Of a stretch of DNA of 64,000 nt, positions 44,894 to 54,187 are shown one piece after another. Source of the stretch: DASXKD01 sp963734725 (lineage in GTDB: Bacteria > Actinomycetota > Actinomycetes > Streptosporangiales > Streptosporangiaceae); NCBI GenBank assembly GCA_963734725.1, contig CAVTIX010000023.1, positions 49,508 through 113,507 on the forward strand, written 5' to 3'. Position numbers and translations under genes: made by a program. The notes below the pieces were generated by a model, which ran no database searches, had not been told where the DNA came from, and saw only the letters and a program-made list of their open reading frames with translations. How positions within the stretch are numbered: the first letter of the stretch is position 1; each line of letters starts with the position of its first letter.

Positions 44894-45679
44894 GTGACCG
44901 CCTCTCCCGCGTCCGGCGACGCTGAACTTCACCCCCTGCCGCTCGGTGACCCCGATGCCAGGGTCCCGAAGTATTACCAGGTGAAGCGACAACTGCTGGA
45001 GCTGACCCGGGCGATGGCACCCGGCACGCCCGTCCCGCCGGAACGGGAACTCGCGCAGCGCTACGTCACCTCCCGCACCACCGTGCGCCAGGCCCTGGCC
45101 GAACTCGTGATCGAGGGCCGGCTGCTGCGGATGCAGGGCAAGGGCACGTTCGTCGCCATGCCCAAAGTCGCCCAGATGCTGGAGCTGTCCAGCTATACCG
45201 AGGGGATGCGCGCGCAGGGCCTGCACCCGCAGACCAACATCCTGGACACCAGTTACATCGGCGCCGACGACGAGCTGGCCGCCCTGCTCGCCGTCCGGCC
45301 GGGCAGCCGGGTGCTGCGCATCCACCGGCTGCGGCTGGCCGACGGCGAGCCGATGTCGGTGGACGCATCCCACCTGTCCGCGCGGCGCTTCCCTGGCCTG
45401 CGCCGCAGCCTGGAGCGGCATCCGTCGCTGTATGAGGCGCTGAGCACCGACTACGGCGTCGAGATCGCCGAGGCGCAGGAAACCATCGAGACCGGGCTCG
45501 CCGACCCCAGGGACGCCCGGCTGCTCGGCGTGGACGTCGGCATGCCGCTGCTGCTGCTGTCCCGGCATTCCTTCGACTCCGCCGGCACGCCGGTCGAGTG
45601 GGCCCAGTCGCGCTACCGCGGTGACCGCTACAAGCTGGTGACCCGGCTGCACCGGGGCGCGCGCAAGGAGCCCACGTGA
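44894..45679 (+). CDS. GntR-family (HutC/DasR subgroup) transcriptional regulator
   Basis: 261 aa: winged helix PKYYQVKRQLLELTRAM...PPERELAQRYVTSRTTVRQALAELVIEGRLLRMQGKGTFVA, then a UTRA effector domain (SSYTEGMRAQGLHP, RIHRLRLADGEPMSVDASHL, WAQSRYRGDRYKLVTRL). GTG 44894 lies eight bases after GGAAGG. Many relatives bind phosphosugars such as GlcN-6-P. It may act on the acetolactate-synthase-like gene downstream or elsewhere. It is divergent from pdtaS. Confidence 0.87.
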   Translation: MTASPASGDAELHPLPLGDPDARVPKYYQVKRQLLELTRAMAPGTPVPPERELAQRYVTSRTTVRQALAELVIEGRLLRMQGKGTFVAMPKVAQMLELSSYTEGMRAQGLHPQTNILDTSYIGADDELAALLAVRPGSRVLRIHRLRLADGEPMSVDASHLSARRFPGLRRSLERHPSLYEALSTDYGVEIAEAQETIETGLADPRDARLLGVDVGMPLLLLSRHSFDSAGTPVEWAQSRYRGDRYKLVTRLHRGARKEPT

Positions 45680-45830
45680 CCGGCGACGTCCCGCCTGCTG
45701 CGGCGCCCGGGCCGGCGCTGACAAGACCGGCCTGCGCACGGCCTGGGCGGTGACCACGGCTCCGCCGTGACAGCGCAGGCCACCACGCCTGCTACGCCGG
45801 AACCGGCTGACCGGCTGGTACCGTGCCGGC

Positions 45831-47522
45831 ATGGCCGAGGAGACGCAGGAACCGGCACGGCACGGCGGTGCGCACGCGGTGGCTGCCGCGCGCCGGCATC
45901 GCGTGAGCACGATGTTCACCCTGTCCGGCGGGCACGTGTTCCCGCTGTACGACGGGGCGGTCAAGGCGGACCCGCCGATGCGGCTGGTCGACGTGCGGCA
46001 CGAGCAGACGGCCGTGTTCGCCGCCGAGGCGACCGCGCGGCTCACCCGCGCTCCCGGGCTCGCCGTGGTCACCGCGGGCCCTGGGGTGACGAACGGGATC
46101 AGCGCCGTCACCACTGCGTGGTTCAACGGCTCGCCCGTGGTGGTCATGGGCGGGCGCGCGCCGGACTACCGGTGGGGCGCGGGCAGCCTGCAGGAGATCG
46201 ACCACCCGCCGCTGCTCGCCCCGGTGACCAAGCGGGCCTGGACCGAGCACCAGGCGAGCGCGGTCGGCGCCGCGGTGGACGAGGCGTTCCGGCTGGCCAC
46301 CGCGCCGCACCGGGGACCAGTCTTCCTCGACGTGGCCTTGGAGGCGTTGTTCGGGGACGCCGGCGCTGAGCCGTCGGCAGAATCGCCCGGCGCGCCGCAG
46401 GCCGTCGCCGGCCCCGATCCCGCCGACGTCGAGGCCATCGCCTCTCTCATCGCCCGGTCCAGCCGCCCGGTCCTGGTGCTCGGCTCCGACGTGTGGCTCG
46501 GCGGGGCGGAGACGGCCGCGCGGGAGGCCGCCTGCGAGCTGCGCCTCCCGGTGGTCGCCAACGGCCAGGGACGCGGCGTGCTGCCCGCCGGCCACGAGCT
46601 GCTGGTCACCCGGGCCCGATCGGCGGCGTTCGGTGAGGCAGACCTGGTGCTGGTAGTAGGGACGCCGCTGGACTTCCGGCTCGGTTACGGCGCTTTCGGC
46701 GGGCGGGACGGCCGCGATCCGGCGCAGGTGATCCACGTGGCGGATAGCGCCGGCCACCTCGCCACCCACGCCCCGCTCGCGGCCTCGGCGGCCGGCGACC
46801 TGGCCGCGTTCTTCACCGCACTGGCCAGCGCCGCGCCAGCGGCGATGCGGCAGGCAGGCGCGGCGGCCCCGCGGTGGACAGACAGCTGGTGCCCCCGGCT
46901 CGCCGCCGCGGCCAGCCAGGCGATCGCCGCCGACCAGGCGCTGCTGGCCAGCGACGCCGACCCGATCCACCCGATGCGCGTCTACGGCGAGCTTGCCCGG
47001 CTGCTCGATGACGACGCCGTGGTGATCGGCGACGGCGGGGACTTCGTGTCCTTTGCGGGCAAGTATTTGGAGCCGAAACGGCCCGGCGGATGGCTGGATC
47101 CGGGACCTTACGGGTGCCTGGGCACGGGGCTGGGCTATGCGATCGGGGCCCGGATAGCCCGGCCGTCCTCCCCGGTGGTGCTGTTGCTCGGTGATGGCGC
47201 GGCGGGGTTTTCCCTGATGGACGCGGACACCCTGGTGCGGCACCGGCTGCCGGTCGTGATGATCTGCGGCAACAACGGCATCTGGGCGCTGGAGAAATAC
47301 CCCATGCAGGCGCTGTACGGCTACGACGTGGTGGCCGACCTGCAACCCGGCTGCCGCTACGACGAGGTGGTCCGGGCGCTCGGCGGCGCCGGGGAGACCG
47401 TGACCCGGCCGGGGGACATCGGCCCGGCCCTGCGGCGGGCGTTCGACGCGGGCGTGCCCTATCTGGTCAACGTGATCACCGACCCGGCCGTCGCCTACCC
47501 ACGCTCCACCACCGGGGTCTGA
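45831..47522 (+). CDS. Thiamine-diphosphate enzyme, acetolactate-synthase-like (IlvG type)
   Basis: 563 aa with the three-domain ThDP enzyme plan: N-terminal domain with catalytic Glu in RHEQTAVFAAEATAR, central domain (PVLVLGSDVWLGG), and C-terminal cofactor motif GDGAAGFSLMDADTLVRHRLPVVMICGNNG. It resembles the mycobacterial IlvG, annotated as acetolactate synthase without a regulatory subunit. Oxalyl-CoA decarboxylase-like or 2-hydroxyacyl-CoA lyase activity is also possible for this group. It is convergent with a thioesterase gene. Confidence 0.82.
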   Translation: MAEETQEPARHGGAHAVAAARRHRVSTMFTLSGGHVFPLYDGAVKADPPMRLVDVRHEQTAVFAAEATARLTRAPGLAVVTAGPGVTNGISAVTTAWFNGSPVVVMGGRAPDYRWGAGSLQEIDHPPLLAPVTKRAWTEHQASAVGAAVDEAFRLATAPHRGPVFLDVALEALFGDAGAEPSAESPGAPQAVAGPDPADVEAIASLIARSSRPVLVLGSDVWLGGAETAAREAACELRLPVVANGQGRGVLPAGHELLVTRARSAAFGEADLVLVVGTPLDFRLGYGAFGGRDGRDPAQVIHVADSAGHLATHAPLAASAAGDLAAFFTALASAAPAAMRQAGAAAPRWTDSWCPRLAAAASQAIAADQALLASDADPIHPMRVYGELARLLDDDAVVIGDGGDFVSFAGKYLEPKRPGGWLDPGPYGCLGTGLGYAIGARIARPSSPVVLLLGDGAAGFSLMDADTLVRHRLPVVMICGNNGIWALEKYPMQALYGYDVVADLQPGCRYDEVVRALGGAGETVTRPGDIGPALRRAFDAGVPYLVNVITDPAVAYPRSTTGV

Positions 47523-47532
47523 GCGGCGCGAG

Positions 47533-47997
47533 TCAGCCCGCCGGGACGCCGGCCCGGGCGAGGAACTTGGCCCGGTCCACCACGATCCGCTCCACCGTGC
47601 CGCCGCCCACGACGAGGCCGGCGTCCCCGTCGGGGTCACCGCCCGCCGGGCCGCCTCCCGGCCCGCTGCCCGCTGGACCGCCGGCGCCCGGCCGGACGTG
47701 CCGCGCGACGAATCCGAACACCAGCCTGCGCCCGGTCAGTTCGGTGAGTTCCGCCTCGACCTCGATCTCGGCGCCGACCGGGCTGGCCTGCCGGTGCTCC
47801 AAGCCCACCCCGGTGCCCACGGACGTCATTCCTTCGTCCAGGTGCGACTCCAGGGCTGCGACGCATGCGGCCTCGGCCAGCGCCAGCAGCCTCGGAGTGG
47901 CGAGCACAGGGACATCCCCGCTGCCGGCCTCGATCGCGGTATCCGCCTCGGTCACCACGTGCCGCACCGTCGCCCGCAGCCCTGCCGCCAGTCCCAT
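47533..47997 (-). CDS. Hot-dog-fold thioesterase (FlK-like)
   Basis: A 154-aa protein. The hot-dog helix LATPRLLALAEAACVAALESHLDEGMTSVGTGVGLEHRQASPVG is characteristic of fluoroacetyl-CoA-thioesterase-like enzymes, with Thr/Glu/His residues in that helix region placed for catalysis. A Gly/Pro-rich insertion (residues about 104-126) interrupts the C-terminal sheet before VERIVVDRAKFLAR. ATG 47997 follows AAGGTG. Probable role: hydrolysis of a short acyl-CoA. Confidence 0.8.
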   Translation of the reverse strand: MGLAAGLRATVRHVVTEADTAIEAGSGDVPVLATPRLLALAEAACVAALESHLDEGMTSVGTGVGLEHRQASPVGAEIEVEAELTELTGRRLVFGFVARHVRPGAGGPAGSGPGGGPAGGDPDGDAGLVVGGGTVERIVVDRAKFLARAGVPAG

Positions 47998-48046
47998 GGC
48001 ATCACCTTACGGGCCAAGCCGCGCCGCTCCCCGTCCGGCGTTTGAA

Positions 48047-48098
48047 GTGGTTGCGCCAGCCATCACATTCTTTTGTCGTGGTTGCGCCAGCCATCACA
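48047..48098. repeat. 21-bp direct repeat, two copies 31 bp apart
   Basis: Both 48047-48067 and 48078-48098 begin GTGGTTGCGCCAGCC and end ATCACA, identical over 21 bp. They lie 50-100 bp upstream of the thioesterase start, a three-helical-turn spacing suited to tandem protein binding. Confidence 0.6.
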
Positions 48099-48186
48099 AA
48101 CGAGCTTCCGGGCCAGCCAGGCCGGATGCACGCTTTGCGGCTTTTGCGCGCTTGGGCCCGCGCCTGCGCACCGAAGCCGGCTCCGG

Positions 48187-48399
48187 CTAATCGATGACAG
48201 CGATCAGGTCGCCCTCCTGGACGACATCCCCCTCCGCGACGTGCAGGCGGGTCAGCGTGCCAGCGCCCTCCGCGAGCACCGGGATCTCCATCTTCATCGA
48301 TTCCAGGATGACCAGGGTGTCGCCGTCGGAGACCTCGGCGCCCTCCGTGGCCACTACTTTCCACACATTCGCCACCATCTCAGCGCGGACCTCGGCCAC
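48187..48399 (-). CDS. Biotinylated carrier protein (TB7.3-like BCCP)
   Basis: 70 aa, essentially a single biotinyl domain: AEVRAEMVANVWKVVATEGAEVSDG, the biotin-acceptor lysine in LESMKMEIPVLAE, then GDVVQEGDLIAVID. GTG 48399 follows AGGAG; the open frame continues upstream but homologues are about 71 aa. It lies downstream of a biotin carboxylase gene on the same strand and is probably its carrier subunit in an acyl-CoA carboxylase. Confidence 0.9.
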   Translation of the reverse strand: MAEVRAEMVANVWKVVATEGAEVSDGDTLVILESMKMEIPVLAEGAGTLTRLHVAEGDVVQEGDLIAVID

Positions 48400-48484
48400 C
48401 CGTGGCTCCTCTCCGTTGTCCCGGGCGGCCCCCCGGCCGCCGTCCAGCCCGGCGCCGCCCGCCACCATTGTGCTCGCCGCACGG

Positions 48485-49825
48485 TCAGGGCCGCAGCCGG
48501 GCGACGATGGACGTGTCGTAGTCCCCGCCGGTGAACTCCTCGCTGGCGAGCAGGTCGGCGTGGAACGGCAGGTTGGTACGCAGCCCGGTGATCTGGAACG
48601 CCGCCACCGCGTCCCGCGCCCGGGCCAGCGCCTGCGCCCGGTCCGGCCCGTGCACGCACAGCTTGGCGAGCAGCGGGTCGTAGAACGGTGTCACCTGGTT
48701 CCCCGCCGCGTACCCGGCGTCCACGCGGACGCCTGGGCCGGTCGGCTCCTGCCACTGCTCGATGGTCCCGGGGCTGGGCAGGAACCGCACCGGGTCCTCG
48801 GCGTAGACCCGCAGTTCCACCGCGTGCCCCTGCGCCCGCACCGCGTCCGGGTCGAAGCTGACCGGTTCACCGGCGGCGATGCGGAACTGCTGCTCGACCA
48901 GGTCGATGCCGGTGACTAGTTCGGTGATCGGGTGCTCGACCTGAAGGCGGGTGTTCATCTCAAGGAACACGAAGTCGTTCGCAGCCGTGTCCACCAGGCA
49001 TTCCACCGTGCCCGCGCCGCGGTATCCGACCGCTGCACCGGCCTGCACCGCCGCGGCCAGCATCCGCGCCCGGAGCGCGGCGCCGACTCCCGGCGACGGG
49101 GTTTCCTCGGCGACCTTCTGGTGGCGGCGCTGCACCGAGCAGTCACGTTCCCCGAGCGCGACCACCCGGCCGTCGGTCAGACCGAGGATCTGCACCTCGA
49201 CATGCCGGGCGCGCTCGATGTACCGCTCGAGCAGGATCGCCGGATCGCCGAAGAACCGTTCCGCGCGGGTGCGCGCGGTCTCGAATGCGGCCCGCAGGCC
49301 CGCCGGGTCGCTGACCGCGCTCATCCCGATCCCGCCACCGCCGGCAGCAGCCTTCACCATCACCGGGTAGCCGATCCGGGCCGCCTCCGTGACGGCAGCG
49401 TCGGCGCTGGTCACCGGCTCGGTGGTGCCCGCGGCGACCGGCACGCCCGCCTCGGCCATCAGGTTCCGGGCGTTGATCTTGTCGCCCATCTGCTCGATGG
49501 CCCCGGGCGGCGGGCCGACCCAGGTCAGGCCCTCGGCGGCCACCTCTCTGGCGAACCGCGGGCTCTCCGACAGGAACCCGTAGCCGGGGTGGACGGCCGC
49601 CGCGCCGGCCTGTCTCGCCGCGGCCAGCACCACGCGGGAGTCCAGGTAGCTCTTGGCGGGCGGCGGCGGGCCGATCAGCACCGCCTCGTCGGCCTCGGCG
49701 ACGAACGGCAGGTCCCGGTCCGCCTCCGAATAGACCGCCACCGCCCGGATGCCCAGCCGGCGGGCGGTGGCGATGATCCGCCGGGCGATCTCCCCGCGGT
49801 TGGCCACCAGCACCGAGTTCAGCAC
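48485..49825 (-). CDS. accC: Biotin carboxylase subunit of acyl-CoA carboxylase
   Basis: A 446-aa ATP-grasp enzyme that carboxylates biotin. It has ANRGEIARRIIATARRLG, HPGYGFLSES, the ATP-binding glycine loop VKAAAGGGGIGM, GERDCSVQRRHQKV and FLEMNTRLQVEHPITE. It starts with GTG at 49825. It pairs with the small carrier gene 85 bp downstream. No carboxyltransferase gene is present in the window. Confidence 0.93.
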   Translation of the reverse strand: MLNSVLVANRGEIARRIIATARRLGIRAVAVYSEADRDLPFVAEADEAVLIGPPPPAKSYLDSRVVLAAARQAGAAAVHPGYGFLSESPRFAREVAAEGLTWVGPPPGAIEQMGDKINARNLMAEAGVPVAAGTTEPVTSADAAVTEAARIGYPVMVKAAAGGGGIGMSAVSDPAGLRAAFETARTRAERFFGDPAILLERYIERARHVEVQILGLTDGRVVALGERDCSVQRRHQKVAEETPSPGVGAALRARMLAAAVQAGAAVGYRGAGTVECLVDTAANDFVFLEMNTRLQVEHPITELVTGIDLVEQQFRIAAGEPVSFDPDAVRAQGHAVELRVYAEDPVRFLPSPGTIEQWQEPTGPGVRVDAGYAAGNQVTPFYDPLLAKLCVHGPDRAQALARARDAVAAFQITGLRTNLPFHADLLASEEFTGGDYDTSIVARLRP

Positions 49826-49941
49826 CCGGGCAGCTTAGGGCATGCCCCGTGGATCATCCAGCACGGCCAAGGCGCCGTGACGAAGGAACCGGCCGCAGGC
49901 CACCGGGGATTCCAGGGGGCCGTCTCCGCGGGCCAGGACCG

Positions 49942-51242
49942 TCACCCGCGGCGCCGGTATCGCCGATAGGCGATCTGGGCCAGCGCTTCCACCACCCGGG
50001 GGTCGTATTCGCTGGCGGTGTCCAGGCGAAGCCACTCCAGCGCCGCCGTGGTCCTGCTGGCATCGGTGGAGGCGCCGACCAGGTCGTCGAAGGCGTTGGC
50101 GGCGCGGATGATGCGGCTGCCGACCGGCGGCTCGCGCTCTTGCCCGCGCCAGGGCCAGCTCTGGTACCGCACGATCTCGGCGACCCCGTTCAGGACGCCG
50201 GCCTGGTCGATGATGCCCGCGCCCAGTTCGGCGATGCGCCGCTGCTGCTCGGGCGAAGCGAGCACGGTCGCCCCGCCGGGAATGGGATCGCGCAACGACA
50301 GCTGCCCGATGTCGTGCATGAGCGCGGCGTACTCCAGTTCGAGCAGTTGCGGCTCGCTCATCCCCAGCTCCCGGCCGGCCAGCACGGCCAGCCGCCCGAC
50401 CCGGCGGGCATGCCCGTCCTCCACGTACCCGCCGACCTCGGGCACCCGGGCGAGGGCGCGGACGGTCTCCAGGTAGGTGGCCCGGATCCCGGCATAACGG
50501 CGGAACGCCATCTGCGTGACGAGCAGTGGCGCGATGAACACGCCGAGCGCCGCCAGGCCCATCATGTCCGCGGCGAACGCGATCAGGATCGCGGTGGCGG
50601 CGACGGCGGCGCCGAGCGGAAGCTGCACCCGCATCTCGTCCCACAGCGCCACGCGGAACCTGGCGCCCAGCGCATCGGCGCTGATCAGCGCCCCGATCAG
50701 ACATTCGGCCAGCCAGCCGGCCACCAGCACGACCGCCATGAGCGCCAGCGCCAGCCCCCAGTCCCCGGGCTCGGCGATGGCCACGATCGTGCTCAGCGGA
50801 CGGAACAGCGCCGCCGCCACGGCGACGCCGATCAGCCGGGACGCCATCCCGGCCAGCCCGGCCGGCCTGCCCGCCGCCAGGTGCGGCAGCGCGCCCAGCA
50901 CCATGCCCGCGGCGACCACCGCGATCACCTGCAGCGCGGGCTGGAGGGCCGGCTTCCGCCCACGGTCAGCACCACCGCGTAGGCGAACGCGCCGGCGCTG
51001 CCGATCGGCGCCGACTCCCGGCCGCCTTCCAGTGACAGCCGGAGCACCTCGCCGAGGGCGATCAGGGCGCCGAAGGCCAGCGCGATGCGGGGCTGGACCA
51101 GGCCGGCCGCCGCGGTCTGCGCGACCGCCGCCACCACCAGCAGGCCGGCTGCGGCCACCAGCAGCAGTTCCCCCGAGTCCATGGCCTCCCGCCACGACTC
51201 GCCCTGGGCCGGCTCGCCCATCACGGCGGTGGCCCGGCTCAC
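49942..51242 (-). pseudogene. Membrane protein with degenerate HD domain, frameshifted
   Basis: GTG 51242 overlaps the stop of the upstream HD-GYP gene (GTGA). The frame gives several transmembrane segments (DSGELLLVAAAGLLVVAAVAQTAAAG ... FAYAVVLTVGG). A one-base loss near 50945-50955 shifts to PALQPALQVIAVVAAGMVLGALPHL and on to an HD domain (LEYAALMHDIGQLSLRDPI ... IVRYQSWPW). The GYP motif is missing and several metal ligands look altered, so cyclic-di-GMP hydrolysis is unlikely. It probably works with, or derives by duplication from, its neighbour. The frameshift may be an assembly error. Confidence 0.65.
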
Positions 51243-52636
51243 TTGCTGTCCACCACCCGCAGCGCCGCCGGGTCGTCGTGATCGGGCCCGGCCACGCCGT
51301 CGCCGGGCCGCGCCGTGGCCGGCCGGGGCTGTTCCCAGCCTTCCCGTCGCAGCGCGGCGACGAAGGCTTCCACCAGCGCGGGGTCGAATTGCGTGCCCGA
51401 CCACTTGCGCAGGTCGGCGACTGCCTCCTCGATCGAGCGGGCCCCGCGGTAGGAGCGGTTCGACGTCATCGCGTCGAAGGCGTCGGCCACCGCGATGACC
51501 CGTGCGAATTCGGGGATCTCAGCTCCGGTCAGGCCCATCGGGTAGCCGCTGCCGTCCATGCGCTCGTGATGGTGCATGATGCCGGCCAGCGCCTCATCGA
51601 GGAAGCCGATCTCCCTGACGATGGCCAGCCCGCGCATCGGGTGCAACTGGATGGCGGCGAGCTCATCCTTGGTCAGCGCGCCGTTCTTCTGCAAGACGGT
51701 CGTGGGCACGCCGAGCTTGCCCACGTCATGGAGCATCCCTGCGTAACGGATCGCCTCGACCCGGCGGCCCCGCATGCCCACCTCACGCGCGATCATCGCC
51801 GAGCCGCGGGAGACCCGCTCGCTGTGGCCCCGGGTGTACCAGTCTTTGGTCTCCACGGCCTGGCACAGCGCCGCCATGGTGCAGGCGTACGCACGTTCCT
51901 GCGCGGCGAACTGGCCGATGGCCCAGCGCGCCACGAACAGTGGCACCAGGACGAGGATCGCGGCGAACGCGCCGCCGACGCTCCACAGGGCCGCGATGAG
52001 CAGGCCGATGGTGGCGTACCCGAGATCGGAGAGGACCAGCATCGGGAGATAACGGTGCACGGCACCGCCGGACGGCCCGGGCTCGGTGGCCGGGACCAGC
52101 ATCAGCATGCCCCACAGCAGCCCGTGATTGATGAGCACATGCACCACGGCCGCGACGGCGAACGGGCCGATAATGCCGGGGAACGAACCATGGCTGGGCG
52201 GGCCGACCTCACCGCCGAACGCGAGGTAAGCCTGCCCCGCCGCCCACGCGGACAGGCCGTACATGGCGGCATTGAACACCCGTTGGGTCAGGCCGAGACC
52301 GCGCCGCACGCTGAACAGCGACGTCGCGCCTACCACCAGCGCCCCGGCCGGCCCGACGAGGACCACGGCGGCCAGCGTCACTGACGAACTCGGCGACCAG
52401 GCGGACTGCCGGGACGCCACGGCGGTGGGGGTTGAGTCGCAGATCAGGAACAGCAGCACGAGGACCGCTATGGTCCAGGACTGGCTGACCGGACCGTCCA
52501 GGTCCGGGTCGGCGCCCAGCGCCCGGGCGAGCACGGCGACGGCGGCCGCCACGATGGCGGCCACGTACAGCCAGGCAGCCGGCGAGAGCTTCGAGGTGCG
52601 TTCGCCGCCCGGCCGGTGCCCGGTCCCGGTCACCAT
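51239..52636 (-). CDS. Membrane-bound HD-GYP domain protein, probable c-di-GMP phosphodiesterase
   Basis: 465 aa with about seven or eight transmembrane segments in the first 250 residues, then an HD-GYP domain: AGMLHDVGKLGVPTTVLQKNG and HHHERMDGSGYPMGLTG. All the classic ligands (HD, HH, DGSGYP) are present. The start is uncertain: ATG 52636 (MVTGTGHRPGG) or the next codon, GTG. It is the first gene of a two-gene unit with the degenerate HD protein. Confidence 0.85.
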   Translation of the reverse strand: MVTGTGHRPGGERTSKLSPAAWLYVAAIVAAAVAVLARALGADPDLDGPVSQSWTIAVLVLLFLICDSTPTAVASRQSAWSPSSSVTLAAVVLVGPAGALVVGATSLFSVRRGLGLTQRVFNAAMYGLSAWAAGQAYLAFGGEVGPPSHGSFPGIIGPFAVAAVVHVLINHGLLWGMLMLVPATEPGPSGGAVHRYLPMLVLSDLGYATIGLLIAALWSVGGAFAAILVLVPLFVARWAIGQFAAQERAYACTMAALCQAVETKDWYTRGHSERVSRGSAMIAREVGMRGRRVEAIRYAGMLHDVGKLGVPTTVLQKNGALTKDELAAIQLHPMRGLAIVREIGFLDEALAGIMHHHERMDGSGYPMGLTGAEIPEFARVIAVADAFDAMTSNRSYRGARSIEEAVADLRKWSGTQFDPALVEAFVAALRREGWEQPRPATARPGDGVAGPDHDDPAALRVVDSK

Positions 52637-52864
52637 GCCGGCCGGGTCACCAGCCAGATACCTGCACCCCACGCGGGCAGGCGCTCACCGACGGCAGCCC
52701 CGAACCCACCCGGGTGCCGCATCGGTCACCTCCGCTGCCGGGGGCGCGGCCAGTCCGAGGGCGTGCCATGGCAGGGCCTCAGCCCAGCCATGCGGGCCCA
52801 TTCATCGCCGCCAGCCAAAGGGTAACGTGATCGCCAGATCTGCGCAGGCCCGTGGCGAAGGGCG

Positions 52865-53170
52865 CTAAGTCAGCGGGGGGTTCCAGGGCCGCCCCTCCCC
52901 CTGGCTGACAATGAGCTCGGCTTTGACCTGCTGGATCCGGATGAGCACCTTCTCGCGCAGCGCGTGCGGCACGAGGTCATGGCCGCAGTGCTTATGGACC
53001 AGTTGCTTGACAAGTTCATCGAGGCCGTACTCGGCCAGGCACGGCCCGCATTCGTCGAGGTGCTGGCGGATCTTCGCGATGTCCGGTGCGTCGAGCTCAC
53101 CGTCCAGGTAGGAGTAGACCCGGTCCAGCACATCGGTACACGGCGTTTCATGTGGCTTGCCGCAGCTCAT
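52865..53170 (-). CDS. rshA: Zinc-binding anti-sigma factor RshA/RsrA
   Basis: 101 aa with the ZAS motif HLDECGPC (His-x3-Cys-x2-Cys) and an additional N-terminal Cys (SCGKPHETPC). Under disulfide stress these cysteines oxidise, zinc is lost and the sigma factor is released. ATG 53170 overlaps the sigH stop by four bases, the usual arrangement that keeps stoichiometry. Confidence 0.92.
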   Translation of the reverse strand: MSCGKPHETPCTDVLDRVYSYLDGELDAPDIAKIRQHLDECGPCLAEYGLDELVKQLVHKHCGHDLVPHALREKVLIRIQQVKAELIVSQGEGRPWNPPLT

Positions 53171-53820
53171 TGTTCATCCTCCCCGGGACCGCTGTCCTCC
53201 CCCTGCGGCCCTGCTGCCGATGCCGCCCGGACCATGCCACGACCGGCCGCGTAGTCCTGCAGCATCTCACGCAACTGCCTGCGCCCTCGGTGCAGGCGGG
53301 ACATCACCGTGCCGATGGGCGTGCCCATGATGTCGGCGATCTCTTTGTAGGCGAAGCCTTCCACGTCCGCCAGGTACACCGCGATGCGGAACTCTTCAGG
53401 CAGTGCCTGCAAGGCGCTCTTGATGTCGGAATCCGGCAGCCGCTCCAGCGCCTCGGCCTCCGCCGATTTCAGCCCGGACGAAGTGTGCGAGGCCGCCCTG
53501 GCGAGCTGCCAGTCTTCCACTTCCTCAGCCCCGGCCCGCTGCGGTTCCCGCTGCCTCTTGCGGTAGGAGTTGATGAAGGTGTTGGTGAGAATCCGGAACA
53601 GCCATGCCTTCAGGTTCGTGCCGGGCTCGAACTGGTGGAACGAAGCGTAGGCCTTGGCGAAAGTCTCCTGGACCAGGTCTTCGGCGTCCGCCGCGTTGCG
53701 GGTCATCCGCATCCCGGCCGAGTAGAGCTGATCCAGGTACGGCAACACCTCGCGCTCGAATCGCTCGCTCCGCTGCTCGAGTGTCTCAGGTACCGGACCC
53801 ACCTCCTCCGGTGTCTGCAT
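53167..53820 (-). CDS. sigH: ECF sigma factor SigH/SigR, thiol-oxidative stress response
   Basis: 217 aa from ATG 53820 (MQTPEEVGPVPETLEQ). Region 2: FEREVLPYLDQLYSAGMRMTRNAADAEDLVQETFAKAYASFHQFEPGTNLKAWLFRILTNTFIN. Region 4: LPEEFRIAVYLADVEGFAYKEIADIMGTPIGTVMSRLHRGRRQL. It recognises GGAAT/GTT-type promoters driving thioredoxin and related genes. The frame stays open upstream (ATG at 53928 and 54147); a longer form, as described for Streptomyces SigR, is possible. Confidence 0.92.
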   Translation of the reverse strand: MQTPEEVGPVPETLEQRSERFEREVLPYLDQLYSAGMRMTRNAADAEDLVQETFAKAYASFHQFEPGTNLKAWLFRILTNTFINSYRKRQREPQRAGAEEVEDWQLARAASHTSSGLKSAEAEALERLPDSDIKSALQALPEEFRIAVYLADVEGFAYKEIADIMGTPIGTVMSRLHRGRRQLREMLQDYAAGRGMVRAASAAGPQGEDSGPGEDEQ

Positions 53821-54187
53821 CCGCGACCGGCCACCGATGCCATCTGGGCGGGAGAATACATGGCCCGGCCGGAGTCGGCTGAAGGCAGCTACCGGAGCAA
53901 CGTCTTCCGACGGTGCGCTACTGGTCATGAGCACGCCCGGTGCAACAGGGGCAGCAGCCTGTTCATTCCGTCCGGCCAGCGCCGTGCGGGCCGGGATCCA
54001 ACCTAGTCCCGGACAACTGCGCCGACCAGGTGAGACGAGCCGCAGACTGGGGAAGATCTGCCATGACGGTTTGCCGGGAGTACGGCCACCGCGCTGGCCC
54101 CCGTGGTGCCAGCGCGAAGAGCTGATCCGGGTCCGCGCCGCCGACACCGGCGCGGTCGGCTGACCGCGCCGCTAGATCGGACGGCGG

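Noticed and set aside
53821..54147. Upstream starts for sigH
   Set aside because: The added 109 residues have no similarity to the SigH family as recalled and low-complexity composition. A longer isoform is not excluded.
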